Source of the DNA: Picocystis sp. L7
Taxonomy: Eukaryota > Chlorophyta > Picocystophyceae > Picocystales > Picocystaceae
Direction of reading: 5' to 3'
DNA: 64,000 bases
Assembly (NCBI GenBank): GCA_020975725.1
Contig: QXJR01000027.1
Location: 248,001 to 312,000 of the forward strand
Part shown: positions 9,833 to 21,137 of the stretch, piece after piece
Layout of the letters: every line of letters begins with the position of its first letter
Position numbering within the stretch: position 1 is the stretch's first letter
Program-made: the position numbers and the translations under genes
The notes under the pieces: generated by a model
What the model was told of the DNA's origin: nothing
Seen by the model: the letters and a program-made list of their open reading frames with translations, nothing else
Database searches by the model: none

Positions 9833-12242
9833 ATGCAGAGGACGGCGCCGATCGCCCTGGAGGACGGATGGGAGACCGTGCGTCGTGGCGTGGACAAACT
9901 GGAGATGCTGCTGGAAGGAGATCCGGAAGCCGAAGGGTTCAAAGCCGAAGAATACATGAACATCTACACGTGCGTGCTCGGAAGCGAGCACGGAACGAAG
10001 CCGAGGAAGACGCGCCTACGGTCTCGAACGGACGAAAGACGAAGGAACTGACACGTGGGAGACGCCACGCAGCACGGTGTACGACATGTGCACGCAGAAA
10101 CCACCCCACGACTACTCAGCTGCGCTGTACGAGAAGTATCGTGGCGTGTTCGAGGCCTACTTGAAGCAACGCGTGGTGCCGACGTTGCAAGAGAAGCACG
10201 GAGAGTCGATGCTGAGGGAACTGTGCCGAAGGTGGAGCAATCACCAGACCATGGTGAGGCTCCTCTCCAGGTTCTTCAACTACCTGGATCGTTACTACGT
10301 CACACGGCACGGATATCGGTCCTTGAAGGACGTCGGTGCGCTCTGCTTTCGAGACCTCGTCTACTCGGCTGTGGCTCGGGATGCCAGGGACGCCATACTG
10401 GCCATGGTGAAGAAAGAGAGAGAAGGAGAACCCATCGATCGAAGCCTGGTGAAGCAAGCGCTGCAGATCTTCGTGGACATTGGTGTGGGTGACCTGGACG
10501 CCTACCAGTCCGATTTCGAAGTCTACCTCGTCACCGACACGAGCATGTTCTACAAAACCAAGGCCTCCGAATGGGTGGCTAAAGATGGACTGCCCGAGTA
10601 CCTGGTGAAAGCAGAAGAATGCCTGCACAGAGAACACGAGAGGGTGGGGCATTACTTGCATCCAAGCAGCGAGCCAAGGCTGCTGGAGACCGTGGAAGCA
10701 GAGCTACTGTCCAGAAACGAATCTGCGCTCCTGGAAAAGGAGCAAAGTGGATGTGCTGCGTTGCTCCAAGACGACAAGGTGCAGGATCTGGCCAGGCTGT
10801 TTCGCATGTTCCAACGCGTGCCCAACGGACTGCTGGCCATCACCGCCATCTTCCGAAAGCATGTAGAGAAAGAAGGGATGGAGCTGCTAAAAGAAGCGGA
10901 CCAAGCCGCTTCGGAAAGAAAAGAAGGGAAGAAAGATGTGTGTGGAGTGGTTGAGCAAAACCTCATCAAAGGCATCATCGCACTGCACGACAAGTACGCA
11001 GCTTACGTCAAGGACTGCTTCTCCATCACTGGGGTCTACAACCTGTCGGATACATTGCCTCCGCCCTCTGCAACCCCCCCGGGCCCCCACGGACCCACAT
11101 CACTCTTCCACAAAGCCTTGAAGGAGGCGTTCGAGACCGTGTGCAACAAGTCTGTCTGTGGGAACACCATGGCAGAAATGCTGGCCGCCTACTGCGACAA
11201 CATTCTAAAAAAGGGTGGTTCAGAGAAGCTGAACGACGAGGAAGTGGAGGTCCTCTTGGAGAAGGTCGTAAAGCTCCTTGCTTACGTTGCGGACAAGGAT
11301 CTCTTTGCTGAGTTTTATCGCAAGAGGCTGGCTAGGAGGCTCCTTTTCGACAAGTGCCTGCACGAGGATCATGAGCGCAGCCTGCTCTCAAAGCTGAAGC
11401 AGCAGTGTGGGGGACAATTCACCTCAAAAATGGAAGGCATGGTGACAGATCTACAGCTTGCTCGTGAGCACGATACAGGCTTTGCCGACTTTTTGGCTGC
11501 AAGAGAAAAACCACTAGACATTGATATGAGTGCCACCGTCCTCACGTCCGGATTTTGGCCAAGCTACAAGTTTGTCGAATTAGCCCTACCCGCAGAAATG
11601 GCTCAAGGCATTGAAGCTTTTAAAGAGTTCTATTCTGGATTTACCAAGCATAGGAAGCTGACTTGGATATACACCCTTGGAGTCTGCCATGTTAATGTCT
11701 GCTTTGACGGTAAGCGGACATACGAGCTTGTGTTGACAGGAGCACTTCAGGCAGCATTATTGATGCTCTTCAATGACGAGGATAGGTTATCCTACGAAGA
11801 AATCAAGGAGCGACTGGGCCTTCCGGAAGACGAATTGAAACGCTCACTGCATTCCTTGTCTTGCTCGAAGTACAAGATCTTGTTGAAAGATGGAGACCCG
11901 AAGAAGATTGGATCCGAAGACACCTTCAGCGTGAACACGTCATTTTCGGACAAGTTTCGTCGCATCAAGGTTCCTCTTCCTGCCATGGATGGGGAGAAAC
12001 GCAAGGTTGTTGAAGAGGTGGACAAAGACAGGCGCTATGCCATAGACGCAGCCATAGTACGAACGATGAAGAGCAGGAAAATGGTACCTCACCAACAGCT
12101 GGTCCTTGAGGTTGTACAGCAGCTTAATCGAATGTTCAGACCAGATTTCAAGGTCATCAAGAAACGTATTGAGGATTTGATTGCTCGAGAGTACCTAGAA
12201 CGTGACAAGGAGAACCCAAATGTGTTCCATTACCTTGCGTGA
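9833..12242 (+). CDS. CUL1: Cullin-1, scaffold of SCF ubiquitin ligases (one intron)
   Basis: Exon 1 is 9833-9969 and exon 2 is 10073-12242; the intron 9970-10072 starts GTGCGTG, has CTGAC at 10048 and ends CAG. The joined protein has 768 residues. The splice restores the plant-like N-terminus (ALEDGWETVRRGV, then IYTTVYDMCTQKPPHDYS). Cullin repeats follow, with SRFFNYLDRYYV and YLHPSSEPRL, then the cullin homology domain (FAEFYRKRLARRLLFDKC) and a C-terminal winged helix ending NPNVFHYLA. The neddylation segment IVRTMKSRK is present, so the product should accept NEDD8. Sequence is closest in style to plant CUL1, which binds SKP1 at its N-terminus and RBX1 at its C-terminus. It converges on NAA15 across a 280-bp spacer. 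Confidence 0.95.
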
Positions 12243-12522
12243 TCCAGTTTTGTCAGGGAGACTGGTCCCCAGGCTTGGTTCAAAGCCATCCGTTGCAGCA
12301 CATCCACTTGAATAAGAGAAAGCAACACAAGTAAGAGCACTGTGTAAAGAATTGCTTGGGGCTTCTTTTTCGAACTTTTATTCCGTAAATCCCAGACTGC
12401 TTCGTCGAAGAAGACAAGTTGGAGCCCAGCAAAGAAAATGCCTTGACAGATGCAGTGGCATAGGTTTGTGCTTCACTGTCCTAGCACAGTCTGGTCCACA
12501 GTTTTACGCCACATCTACATTC

Positions 12523-15297
12523 TCATGCAACCTTATGCTCCCGAAAATAATCTGAGCGTGGGAAAATGGTTGCACACGATTGTACCCACTTGTGTGCGTG
12601 CTCGGTGCTGGCCAATGGTCTCTCCACAACAACCCTTTCCAGTTTCCCAAGTTCGGCTTCTGCTGAAGGTTGTAAAAGCAACGTTTCCTTGTGGATGCGC
12701 ACACACTCGTCGTGTTCCAGCTGCGGCAGTCTTTCTTCGTTCAATGCCCTTACCTTGAGTGCTTTCACCAACTCAGCGAACGCCTCCTCTTTGCGGTCTG
12801 GGTGTTGAAGAACAATGCCCTCCATGGCTGCCGCAACGGCACGAATCCCTCCAAGCTTGCAAAGTTGACGTTGCTCTTCAAGCAGAGACTCAAGATTGCT
12901 TGGACGCATCGCATCTACCACTGCTCGGACAAGTTCAGGTACTTTGTCATCATCTTCTTTGGAGAGCGTTGCATTGTAGGCATGCCAAAAACGGGCTGTC
13001 ACTCGGTGAGCTTCTGGACTATTGGGGGCAAGGATGCATACATGCTCCATGGCACGGAGTGCGAGCAACCACTTTCCTCGACGAGCTTGTACAGAGAATG
13101 CCGCAGCATGGGTTGAGGGGGCGACTGGAGCATTCGTCTCCAGTTGCTTCACAAGGTCGCGAGCCTGTTCCAATGGATTCTCCACCTTGAATGTAGGTTT
13201 GACTTTGTCAGCTTCCCCATGCTGCTTAGCCTTTCCATCCTTTGAAGTTCCGCTAACACTAAGTCCAGACACCCCTTTCTCAAGGTTGCTCACATCATTC
13301 GATTCATTGCTTTTGAATTCGCGGAACAAGTTGATGTTATCATGCAGAGCGAGTAACGCCTCAATGCTCTCTATGCTTGCATCCTGAAATTCCTGGCGAA
13401 CGCGCATATCATCAATGAAGCGAAGAGCTTCAATGTATGTGCGTAGGGTACTTTTGCGTAGACAATAAAGATGGAAGTCAAACTGATCCTCTTGGAAATC
13501 TTCGAAAAAATCCCGAAGCACCGTGAAACGATTCAAGGCTTCTTGTATCTTTCCTTGTCTCATGAAGCAGCGACCACCGCCCAGGGCAAACCAACTGCAC
13601 TGCATGTCATCCAGCCCGTTCAAAATGCGACCCTGCGCATCCTTGTCTTTCGTAAAAGTCTCAGCAAGCATAGAAGCCTTGTCTGCATCTCCTGCTTCGA
13701 AAAGCAAACTTACAGCCACGGAATTGGCACAACGATCCGACGGATCCATCGCCGCAGCTTCCTCTGCTACTTTGGCAGCCTCTGACACGCCCCCAAATCG
13801 CTGCAGTATCCTTGCTTTTACCAGCTTTGCCTCTGGAAACGCTGGTAAAAATCGAATGGCTTCTTCAGCTAGATCCAAGGCTTCCTGCTGCATACCTTTT
13901 CCTTCCTGTACTTGAGCTAGGAACATGCACGACAATCCTTTGACGGTATCCCCCTCACCCTCTGCCAACTTAGCTTCGAAAAAGGAACAGATGAAGCTAG
14001 ACTTTTCTTTCTCCTCCATGAGCGGACAGAGATCCTCAAATATACTGGGCACCCCATGGGCAAGCAAGGGCGCCGCATACTGTTGAAAAGCCGTCTCAAA
14101 ACCAGATCCAACCCTGAGCCACGAGAGAGGCGCCCTCTTGCATGCAGCGGACTTGGGATGATCCCTTTGCAACTGCCTGTATAGTTCCAGCAACAGCTCC
14201 TCAGAAACAGCACCGGCTTCCCCTGCCATTTTCACGACACACGCACAAAGCTGATCATGATATTCAGCATTTTCTGGCATCGATGCCAGCAGTTGTACAT
14301 ACAATTCTCTGGCTTCTTCATGCCGGTTCAAGGATGCCAGTATGCGTGCCTTTTGCTCCTTGCCACCAACTTTGTCCACAATTTCTTTGGCGTGCTTTTC
14401 GAGTTGAGCCAGGGCCTCTTCCAGCAAACCACCTTCTTCCAGCACCCATGCCTTGTAGAGCAGCAGTTCGCTCATTTCATATCTTTCTTCTGCAGATGAC
14501 CCCCCTTCGTGTATGGTCAAATATCCATCAATGAGCTGTACGGCAATGGTGTATCTTTTGCAGAGATGGTTGGCGACAGCCAGTCCGATCCAGTTGTTAC
14601 GATTTCCTGCTTTCTGATGTAGGAGCTGTTGTCTAGTCTCCAGGTGTCCGTGCAGATCGCGTATTTGTACCTGCGCATCGTTGTGTGTGGTCAGTATGCT
14701 CCACTGACTCTACTATCGATCTGGAACGCATCTCCACTTTGCACTGGGGATTCGTTTTTGCATGCTCACCTGCAGGAGTGCTAGGTCCCTCATGATTTGT
14801 AGGTTTCCCGGATCCAGGCGCAAGGCATTCCGATAGCATTTGATGGCTTCGCGGTAGTTTCGATCGGATCGATACAGCAGCCTTTTCGACGGGACGCATT
14901 CGTTTCGACCTCGTGTGTCAGTCGCTTGCATTTCGATTGCCATGAGGTTTGGACGCTTTGTTTCTGGTTTCGACGGGGTCGGCGGCGTCGGCTTTACGTG
15001 GTTTCGGTTCACGCACCCGTAGACGTGCCAACACACGTGCGATTGCAGATCTTTCTTCAGTCCTTCTCTGGCCAATCGGTAGGCTTCCTCTTTCTTTCCC
15101 ATGCTGCTCGTGGCGAGTCCTTTCATGGCCAATGTTTCGCCATGGTCGGGATGTTTCTTGAGGATCTGGTCGGCGGACTTGATGGCTTTTCGGTACAGTT
15201 TGGATTCGTAGAACCGCACCAGCTGGCGGAAGAGGGAGGCTTCCTTCGAGGACAGGCGTTGGCTGGCCTCCGATACGCCTGGTTTGCGGTTGGCCAT
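12523..15297 (-). CDS. NAA15: NAA15, TPR auxiliary subunit of N-terminal acetyltransferase A (two introns)
   Basis: On the minus strand: exon 1 15297-15017, intron 14882-15016 (GTGCGTG, branch CTGAC at 14917-14921), exon 2 14881-14770, intron 14671-14769 (GTGAGCA, branch at 14690-14694), exon 3 14670-12523. The protein is about 846 residues; human NAA15 has 866. Splicing joins HVCWHVYG to [20 protein letters not shown] and then LALLQ to [17 protein letters not shown], an almost exact match to the NAA15 family order. The whole protein is TPR helices. NAA15 anchors the catalytic NAA10 to the ribosome for co-translational acetylation. The start ATG at 15297 opens with [20 protein letters not shown], a normal NAA15 start. 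Confidence 0.95.
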
Positions 15298-16125
15298 GTC
15301 CGAGATCCGAACGAACACACACGCGCACACACGTCCAAACCCACACAATCCACCACCATCACTGACCCATGGCTTCCCCTCTCCCCCACTCCCTTGCCTC
15401 CCCCTCTCAAACCCTCCCAAACCCTCAACCTCTCCCTTTCCCCCTCTCCCCTCTCCCTCTGCCAGTCCCTCCCTCTCCCCTCTCCCTCTCCCTCTCTCCC
15501 TCTACCTCTCACCCTCTCTCCACTCCCTCTCCCTCTCTCCCTCTCCCATTCCCACACCCTCTCTCCCTTGGTCTCCCTTTCGCTCCGACGCTCGGTCACA
15601 CGCTTGTCGGTCGAGATCCACGTGGTCTCGTCTCTGTCCGCCCAGCCCTGTCCCTTCCCCTCTCGTCCAACGCCGTCGTGATTCTCCTGTGCCTGTCCTT
15701 CGTCCTCCACGAGACCCGCCTTCGAACTCCATCCACCCTGACGTGCCCCTTCGATTGCCATCGAAATCGACCGGTTCGTGTCGGATCCTTCGTCGACTCC
15801 TCTTCCCACCACCGGACATCGAAGAAAAAAAATCGGACACGAAAACGAGAAAACGCGTCTTTTTCGTATTTTTTTGGGAGGATTGTTTCGGCGTCCATCT
15901 CGGAAACCGATTCGCGATCGCGGATCGAAGCGCACGAAGCGCCTCGCGACCGCGTCGAGGCACGAACGCGCGCGAACAAGGCTGAAAACGATCCCAGCGT
16001 CGAGGAAAAAGGGCGGGTCCGTCCAGGTGGGGAGGTTGGCGGACGCACGAATCGTCCAACGAAGCCTCGTCGGAAACGGTGCGACGTGGGACACGACAGA
16101 AGCGTTCCTGCAGGCACGAAGAGGA
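15298..16125. other. Divergent promoter region with a long CT-rich tract
   Basis: It lies between the NAA15 start (minus) and the unknown gene at 16126 (plus). The first 270 bases are almost purely C and T on the + strand (separate entry). The remainder is rich in CG and GATCG steps with a poly-A run at about 15826. Overlapping long frames on both strands have low-complexity translations and are not supported. Confidence 0.6.
15372..15570 (+). repeat. CTCCCT-type polypyrimidine tract
   Basis: About 200 bp of degenerate CTCCCT/CCCTCTC runs with few purines. It lies 75-270 bp upstream of the NAA15 start, so on the sense strand of NAA15 it is a GA-rich tract in the promoter or 5' leader. Confidence 0.85.
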
Positions 16126-17584
16126 ATGGAGAGCTTGGCGAGCGTGCTGGAAATGCCGCAGGAAGACATACGAAGACGCGTGAGAAACAAAAATGAGGTG
16201 GGGGATGCCGATGCACGTGGGACGCACGAAAGAAACGCGTACAAGCGGCCAGAAAACCGCTCGGAAACGAACCACGAAGTGGCGCTGACATGCCTTTCGT
16301 TGTGCGGAATCAAAGGCGCAGGCACTCGCTCAAGTGGGCGAGATCGGAAGAGGAATGAATCAGCACGTCGACGACTACGAAAAACTGTGCCTGGCAGCCA
16401 GCGAGCTGCACGATCGATGGAAGGAACTGTGGAGTGCAAGCGGCAGGATTCACTCCCCCACCCTCCTGCAGGTCGCACGTCACATATCCAACAACAACAG
16501 GAAAAGAGAAGAGATGCTCCTTATGATCGATCACGAAATGGCGGAGCTGGAAAAACTGGCCAATCTCCTCGAGACCTACGCACAAGCCAACATGTCCATC
16601 GCGGAGGAGTTGGAGCAGAATTCCGGAACACAAAGTCTGCTGGCCATGGAAAAGAGATTCCTCGGAGTTTGCGAGCTGGAGCTCGTGAAAAGGGTAGGGT
16701 GCGTCTTAGCTGGAAAGACAGCAGGATTGGATAAATTCTCCTGCTGGATGGCAGACCGCCGGGCATCCAGATCGTCGGATAGAATGGCGTTGGCGGAACC
16801 ACACACCTTCTTGGCCAAGAGGACAACAGGGCAGGTGCATAGCAGTGATAAGGACTCGAATTCTCCACGAGAGAAGAAAGACAAGGGAGGGGATCAAGAA
16901 AAAGGACGGACTTGCAAGCGTACAAGTTTCGAAGAACAGCAGACGACCCCACACCCAGTTCAAGTGCCCTCGCCGTTTCGAGGACAGAAAGTATGTCGTC
17001 CTGCACAACATCGCTCCCAGGAGAAGCAAGTTCCTTCGTTGCTGGGGCAGATCCATGATGCAGATCCCCTTAAAAATGAGTTGACAGACGAGGATGCTGA
17101 ACGTCTGGATGCCGTTGACGACAGCGATGTGGACGAGGGCCAATGCGGAGAAAAACCCGTACTTCGAATATCCCAGAGGAAGAAAGCGCGAGCAGAAAGC
17201 GCACCATCCAACATCACAAACACATCTACCGTACCGTTGGCGTTGGATGGTATCAGCACCCAGGCACAAGGGCTCCAACTTCAACTTTCAGGAGGCGACA
17301 CGCTGGGAGTAGATGACATTGCGCATGGAAAGCACAGCCAAGGAGGTGATGCTGGTATGAGCCAGGAGCCTCTGCAGATGGAGATCACACCCACTCTCCC
17401 TGCGTCACAAGGGGAGAGGAAAATTTCAGGTTACACGACACCCGCTTGTGCTGCAGATGCGGCGGTGGGTGCCACGGCACGCATCCTGCACTCTTCTTCC
17501 ACCAAGCTGACGGACAAGCGGAGTTCCCAAGGCCTCATATTGGATGGAGGGAGCACCGTGAAGAAGCTGGTGCAGAGCCAATGA
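16126..17584 (+). CDS. Unrecognised helical protein, 440 residues (one intron)
   Basis: Exon 1 is 16126-16179 (18 codons, MESLASVLEMPQEDIRRR) and exon 2 is 16316-17584. The intron 16180-16315 has a GTGAGA donor, CTGAC at 16285 and an AAAG acceptor, phase 0. Residues 1 to about 130 are helical and possibly coiled-coil (NNNRKREEMLLMIDHEMAEL; LANLLETYAQANMSIAEELE). The remaining 300 residues are polar and low in complexity with Lys/Arg/Ser/Gln patches and no domain I know. The splice joining two helical parts in frame, with the branch motif used elsewhere in the window, supports a real gene. I do not recognise the family. A structural or complex subunit with a disordered tail is possible but is a guess. 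Confidence 0.6.
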
Positions 17585-17699
17585 ACCATGAATAATTTTT
17601 CCTACAGAAATCCCAAATCAACCCTCCAATCATGCCCGTCGGCATATCTTTGCAAGGCCAGCTAGCACATCCGGACGTTCTCACGGCATCTTCCGTCCC

Positions 17700-18431
17700 C
17701 TACTCCCGCGGCTCGACCTTGCGACCGGTGAAGATGTAGCTGGCGACGGCGGCACTATTGGCCAGCACCAGACCCATAAGCAACAGAGTGACCCAGCCCT
17801 TGTATATGGAAGGGGTGTTTAGGCCCAAGAGAGAGGTTCCACCAGCAAGGAAGAACGTGATCTTCCCCGTGTTTCTGTGCAACCACTTCACTTGCACTTG
17901 CAGAGCGAGCGGCAGTCCGTCGTAGATGCCTAGCTTTTTGAAGGCCACGACGCCAAGCAGGGGTGCGACAACACTCAAGCAGAGCGTGGCCAGCCCGATC
18001 CTGGCATGCAATGAGACGAAGTGGGGTTTATCGTGCAGAGTTTTGTTGGAATAGATGGCGTACGCTCCGAGTCCCGCACAGGCGACGGCAGCAGCCATGG
18101 TCCACGCGTGCACGATGAGTTGGCGCAGCCTTTGGTTTCCCGGTGGCAGTCCGGTCGCATCCGTCGCGAGGTGCATGCCTTGCGCCATGGAAAAGGCGTA
18201 TGCGGTCGCCATCATCGTCGGATGCCATCCGAAGCGGCTTCCGTCCAGGAACGCAGCCGCGACCAGTGCGGTGGTGGCACCGGAGAAGGCGTGCAGCATC
18301 CCCTTGTGGAGTGCCGTGTGCTTGTTTCCACGTTCCTGCATCCTTTCTCCTCCCTCTTCGTCCACCTGAAGCGCGGCGAAGCCCGTGTTCGTGTCCGCCA
18401 TTCGCGAAGGACGCACGGTCGGTCGGTTCAT
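17700..18431 (-). CDS. Cytochrome b561-domain membrane protein, CYB561D2-like
   Basis: A 243-residue protein from the ATG at 18431; the ATG at 18401 is also possible. After a polar leader there are about six hydrophobic helices. Histidines lie at helix positions typical of b561 heme ligands: RFGWHPTMM, QLIVHAW, KPHFVSLHARIG and WLHRNTGK. The family carries two b hemes and moves electrons from ascorbate across membranes to monodehydroascorbate or ferric iron. The CYB561D branch lacks other domains, as here. Start of the gene faces COG6 across a divergent 0.5 kb spacer. The heme-ligand assignment is by pattern only. Confidence 0.75.
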   Translation of the reverse strand: MNRPTVRPSRMADTNTGFAALQVDEEGGERMQERGNKHTALHKGMLHAFSGATTALVAAAFLDGSRFGWHPTMMATAYAFSMAQGMHLATDATGLPPGNQRLRQLIVHAWTMAAAVACAGLGAYAIYSNKTLHDKPHFVSLHARIGLATLCLSVVAPLLGVVAFKKLGIYDGLPLALQVQVKWLHRNTGKITFFLAGGTSLLGLNTPSIYKGWVTLLLMGLVLANSAAVASYIFTGRKVEPRE

Positions 18432-18935
18432 GGACCGTTGTGTCGCCTCTGGTGTGGCTTGTGCCTTTCCTCAAGGCGAGAGGAACACCTGCCATCGAAA
18501 CCGTTCATCCAAGAAGGTCCTGGTGGGAAAGAATAGCACGTCTACTTTCCCTCTCCAGCCTTCCAAACACGTCCATACCATCGTTTGTTCCAGTGCAAAC
18601 CGTCCATGGCGCGCTGCCAGGTGTCCATCCGACACCCACCACTGGTCCCATCGGAGACCGCTTGTCTCCCCTTCCAATGCCCCCCTTCGTGGACCGGGAA
18701 ATGCCCCCCTTCTCTTCCCCGGCGAGGCGGGCTTCGGTGCCCCCCTTCCGGGATCGGCCAATGCCCCCCTTTGTCGGAGACGCGGGGATCGGACGGAGTT
18801 AAGCGTAGGGTTTACGAACTGGGCATCGGCATTCCTACTTCCATCCGGCGCGTTCTCGACCTCCTTCCGCTTCGCGCGCGCGCTTCCGAAGGTGGAGAGA
18901 AGGGAGGAGAGAAGGGAGGAGGACCCGTGGAAAGG
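18432..18935. other. Divergent promoter region between the b561 gene and COG6
   Basis: It holds four copies of TGCCCCCCTT (separate entry). No credible coding region was found, although the repeats keep an open frame on the + strand. Confidence 0.6.
18678..18771 (+). repeat. Four TGCCCCCCTT repeats spaced in multiples of 12 bp
   Basis: Copies start at 18678, 18702, 18738 and 18762, that is with spacings of 24, 36 and 24 bp. They lie 165-260 bp before the inferred COG6 start codon. A decayed 12-bp tandem repeat or a set of factor sites on one helix face would both fit. Confidence 0.7.
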
Positions 18936-20992
18936 ATGCTTGGATCCGCGCCTGCCGCCGGAACGACCCGGAAGGTCAAAAGGGTGGGTGGCGCGACGAG
19001 CGACACGAACGACGGGAACACGACAGGTGACGTGGACGTGCACAAGCAGCTCCTGCACGCCACCATCCGTCGCGTGTGGACGGTACAGGACGCTGACGGA
19101 TCGCCGTGGACGTGAAACAGGTGCTGGAGACGCGAACCGACACGCCGGACATCGTGGCTGCCCTGTCGAGCCTGTCGGAATTCTACCACGAGAACCATCC
19201 CAAAGCCAGGCAACACCTGCGTGCAGCCATCGACGAAAGGAGCGTCGAAATCAACGCCTCGCTGCTGCAAGAAGCGAAGCACGTGATGGAAGACCTCGAC
19301 CTCGTGGAGGAAGAAATCGCACGACTCGTCGATGCCTGCGATAAAATGTGCGATACTCTTGCAGGCAGCAAGGCGTCCACCTTCGATCTCCTACGAGAAA
19401 CAGAACGGCTTACGGTGGAACTGGACGCCAATCGAAGGAGACAAGAGCTGGTCGGTTCGTTCCTTGGCACGTATCAACTGCTTCCGGAAGAAGTGACCGC
19501 GCTCCAAGGCGACGTCATCTCCGAAGAGTTCTTCGCTGCACTCAGACACGTGCAGGAGATCCATGCCAACTGCAAGAGCTTGCTGCGGACGCACCACCAA
19601 AGAGCCGGGCTGGAACTCATGGACGTCATGGCAGGGTACCAGGAAGCAGCCTACGAAAAGCTTTGTCGATGGGTCCAGGAGGAATTCCACACCATGAGCG
19701 ACGACGATGCACCCGAACCTCATGAGCTGCTCGGCAATGCCGCCCTTGCGCTCCAGGAGAGGCCCATCCTCTTCAAGTACTGTGCAGAAGAAATCGCCAA
19801 TATGTGCCACAATGCGCTCTTCCGAAGGTTCATCAGTGCACTCACACGCGGTGGACCTGCAGGCCACCCCAAACCGATCGAAATGCACGCACACGACCCG
19901 CAGAGGTATGTAGGGGACATGCTGGCCTGGCTGCACCAGGCTCTGGCCGCAGAGAAGGATATCGTCTCCGCTTTTTTCAGAGATAAAGAGGGTGCCATCA
20001 AGACGAACCTTCCAGTTTCGTACGAGGTCACCCTTGACAAGATTTTCGAAGGTGTATGCAGACCTTTTAAAGTTCGAGTAGAGCAGGTGCTTTCCTCAAA
20101 CACCCATATGGTGGATATCTTCAAGCTTGTCGACCTTCTGGGTTCGTACATGGAGATGCTGCAAGGGAGCATCGGGGAAGATTCGCTGCTGGCCCAGACC
20201 ATCGTTGAATGCCAGGAACTTGCCGAGAAATCGTTTTTTGACCAGCTCAACGGTTCAATGGCGAAGATTCTCCGGAATCCGCCTGTCCCGCCAAGAGATC
20301 TCAGTCCACCCCAAGTCGTGAAAGATGTACTGCAGCAGATGTCGGAGGTGGTGCAAACCAGCAGCTCGATGCGATCCAAGGGGGCGCAGACTGCAGGTTT
20401 GGATCGATTGGTGGATGGCTTCCTGGTTCCTTTGGGGGAGGTTTGTGAAAAGTCAGCCTCCAGGTTGGATGACGACAACCAATCCAAAACGCGAGGTCAT
20501 AGTGCAACTTACTGCGTGTACTTGATCAACTGCCGTTCGACGATGCTCTCTGCATTGACTGGCCATCCAGCCCTTCGCAAATCTGCCTCCGCAGTGTCCG
20601 AAACCTTGGAGAAATTGTCAAGTACGCTGGTAGACAGAGAAGTGGGTGACGTGCTGCGAGATTGTGGTGCATACGAACTGGTCCAGCGAATAAGAGTGCA
20701 CCATGAGCAGTCCTCCGAGAGAGATGTCTCGCGGGATCCGGCTTTGGCTTCTGACGTGCTTGTACAGGTCTTGGATCGTTTGTTCAGTCACTTTGCATCC
20801 CAGCAGCAGACTCTGCCCGAATTCCAAGCGGTTCATTCTCCGAGCCTGCGTTCGGATTTGGTGCGCAGGGTGGCTACTGAGTTCGAAGGTGCATACAAAC
20901 TCATCCATGGATCCATCGATCCGTCCTATGCCCAGGTTGAATCCGTTCGCACACCGGCTCAGTTCCGAACCGTGCTGGGCGGCTTGGTATGA
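18936..20992 (+). CDS. COG6: COG6, subunit of the conserved oligomeric Golgi tethering complex (one intron)
   Basis: Exon 1 is 18936-18983 (MLGSAPAAGTTRKVKR); the intron 18984-19120 starts GTGGGTG, has CTGAC at 19093 and ends CAG. Exon 2 is 19121-20992, starting VLETRTDTPDI. The 639-residue product matches the COG6 family from end to end, including DEFFAALRHV-like EEFFAALRHVQEIH and the hallmark ALTRGGPAGHPKPIEMHAHD with DPQRYVGDMLAWLHQA. The family is about 650 residues. COG6 sits in lobe B of the COG complex and tethers retrograde vesicles at the Golgi. Without the intron the frame would have only a GTG to begin with, so the exon-1 assignment decides the start. The mitochondrial carrier follows on the same strand. 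Confidence 0.93.
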
Positions 20993-21137
20993 TCTGTTCC
21001 ATTCCACTCCACTTCATCCTGCACTTGAATGGTGTTGACTTGTTCCTCTTGCTTTTCCTTCTTCCTCCCATGTATGTGTCATTCGGGACACCATTGGCTC
21101 AGGGTTGCGTCTTTCCCACACGTTGCTGTTCCAGGCG

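Noticed and set aside
15123-16478. Minus-strand frame of 451 codons upstream of NAA15
   Set aside because: It runs through the CT-rich tract and the promoter of both flanking genes and shares only a few codons with NAA15 in another frame. No domain is visible.
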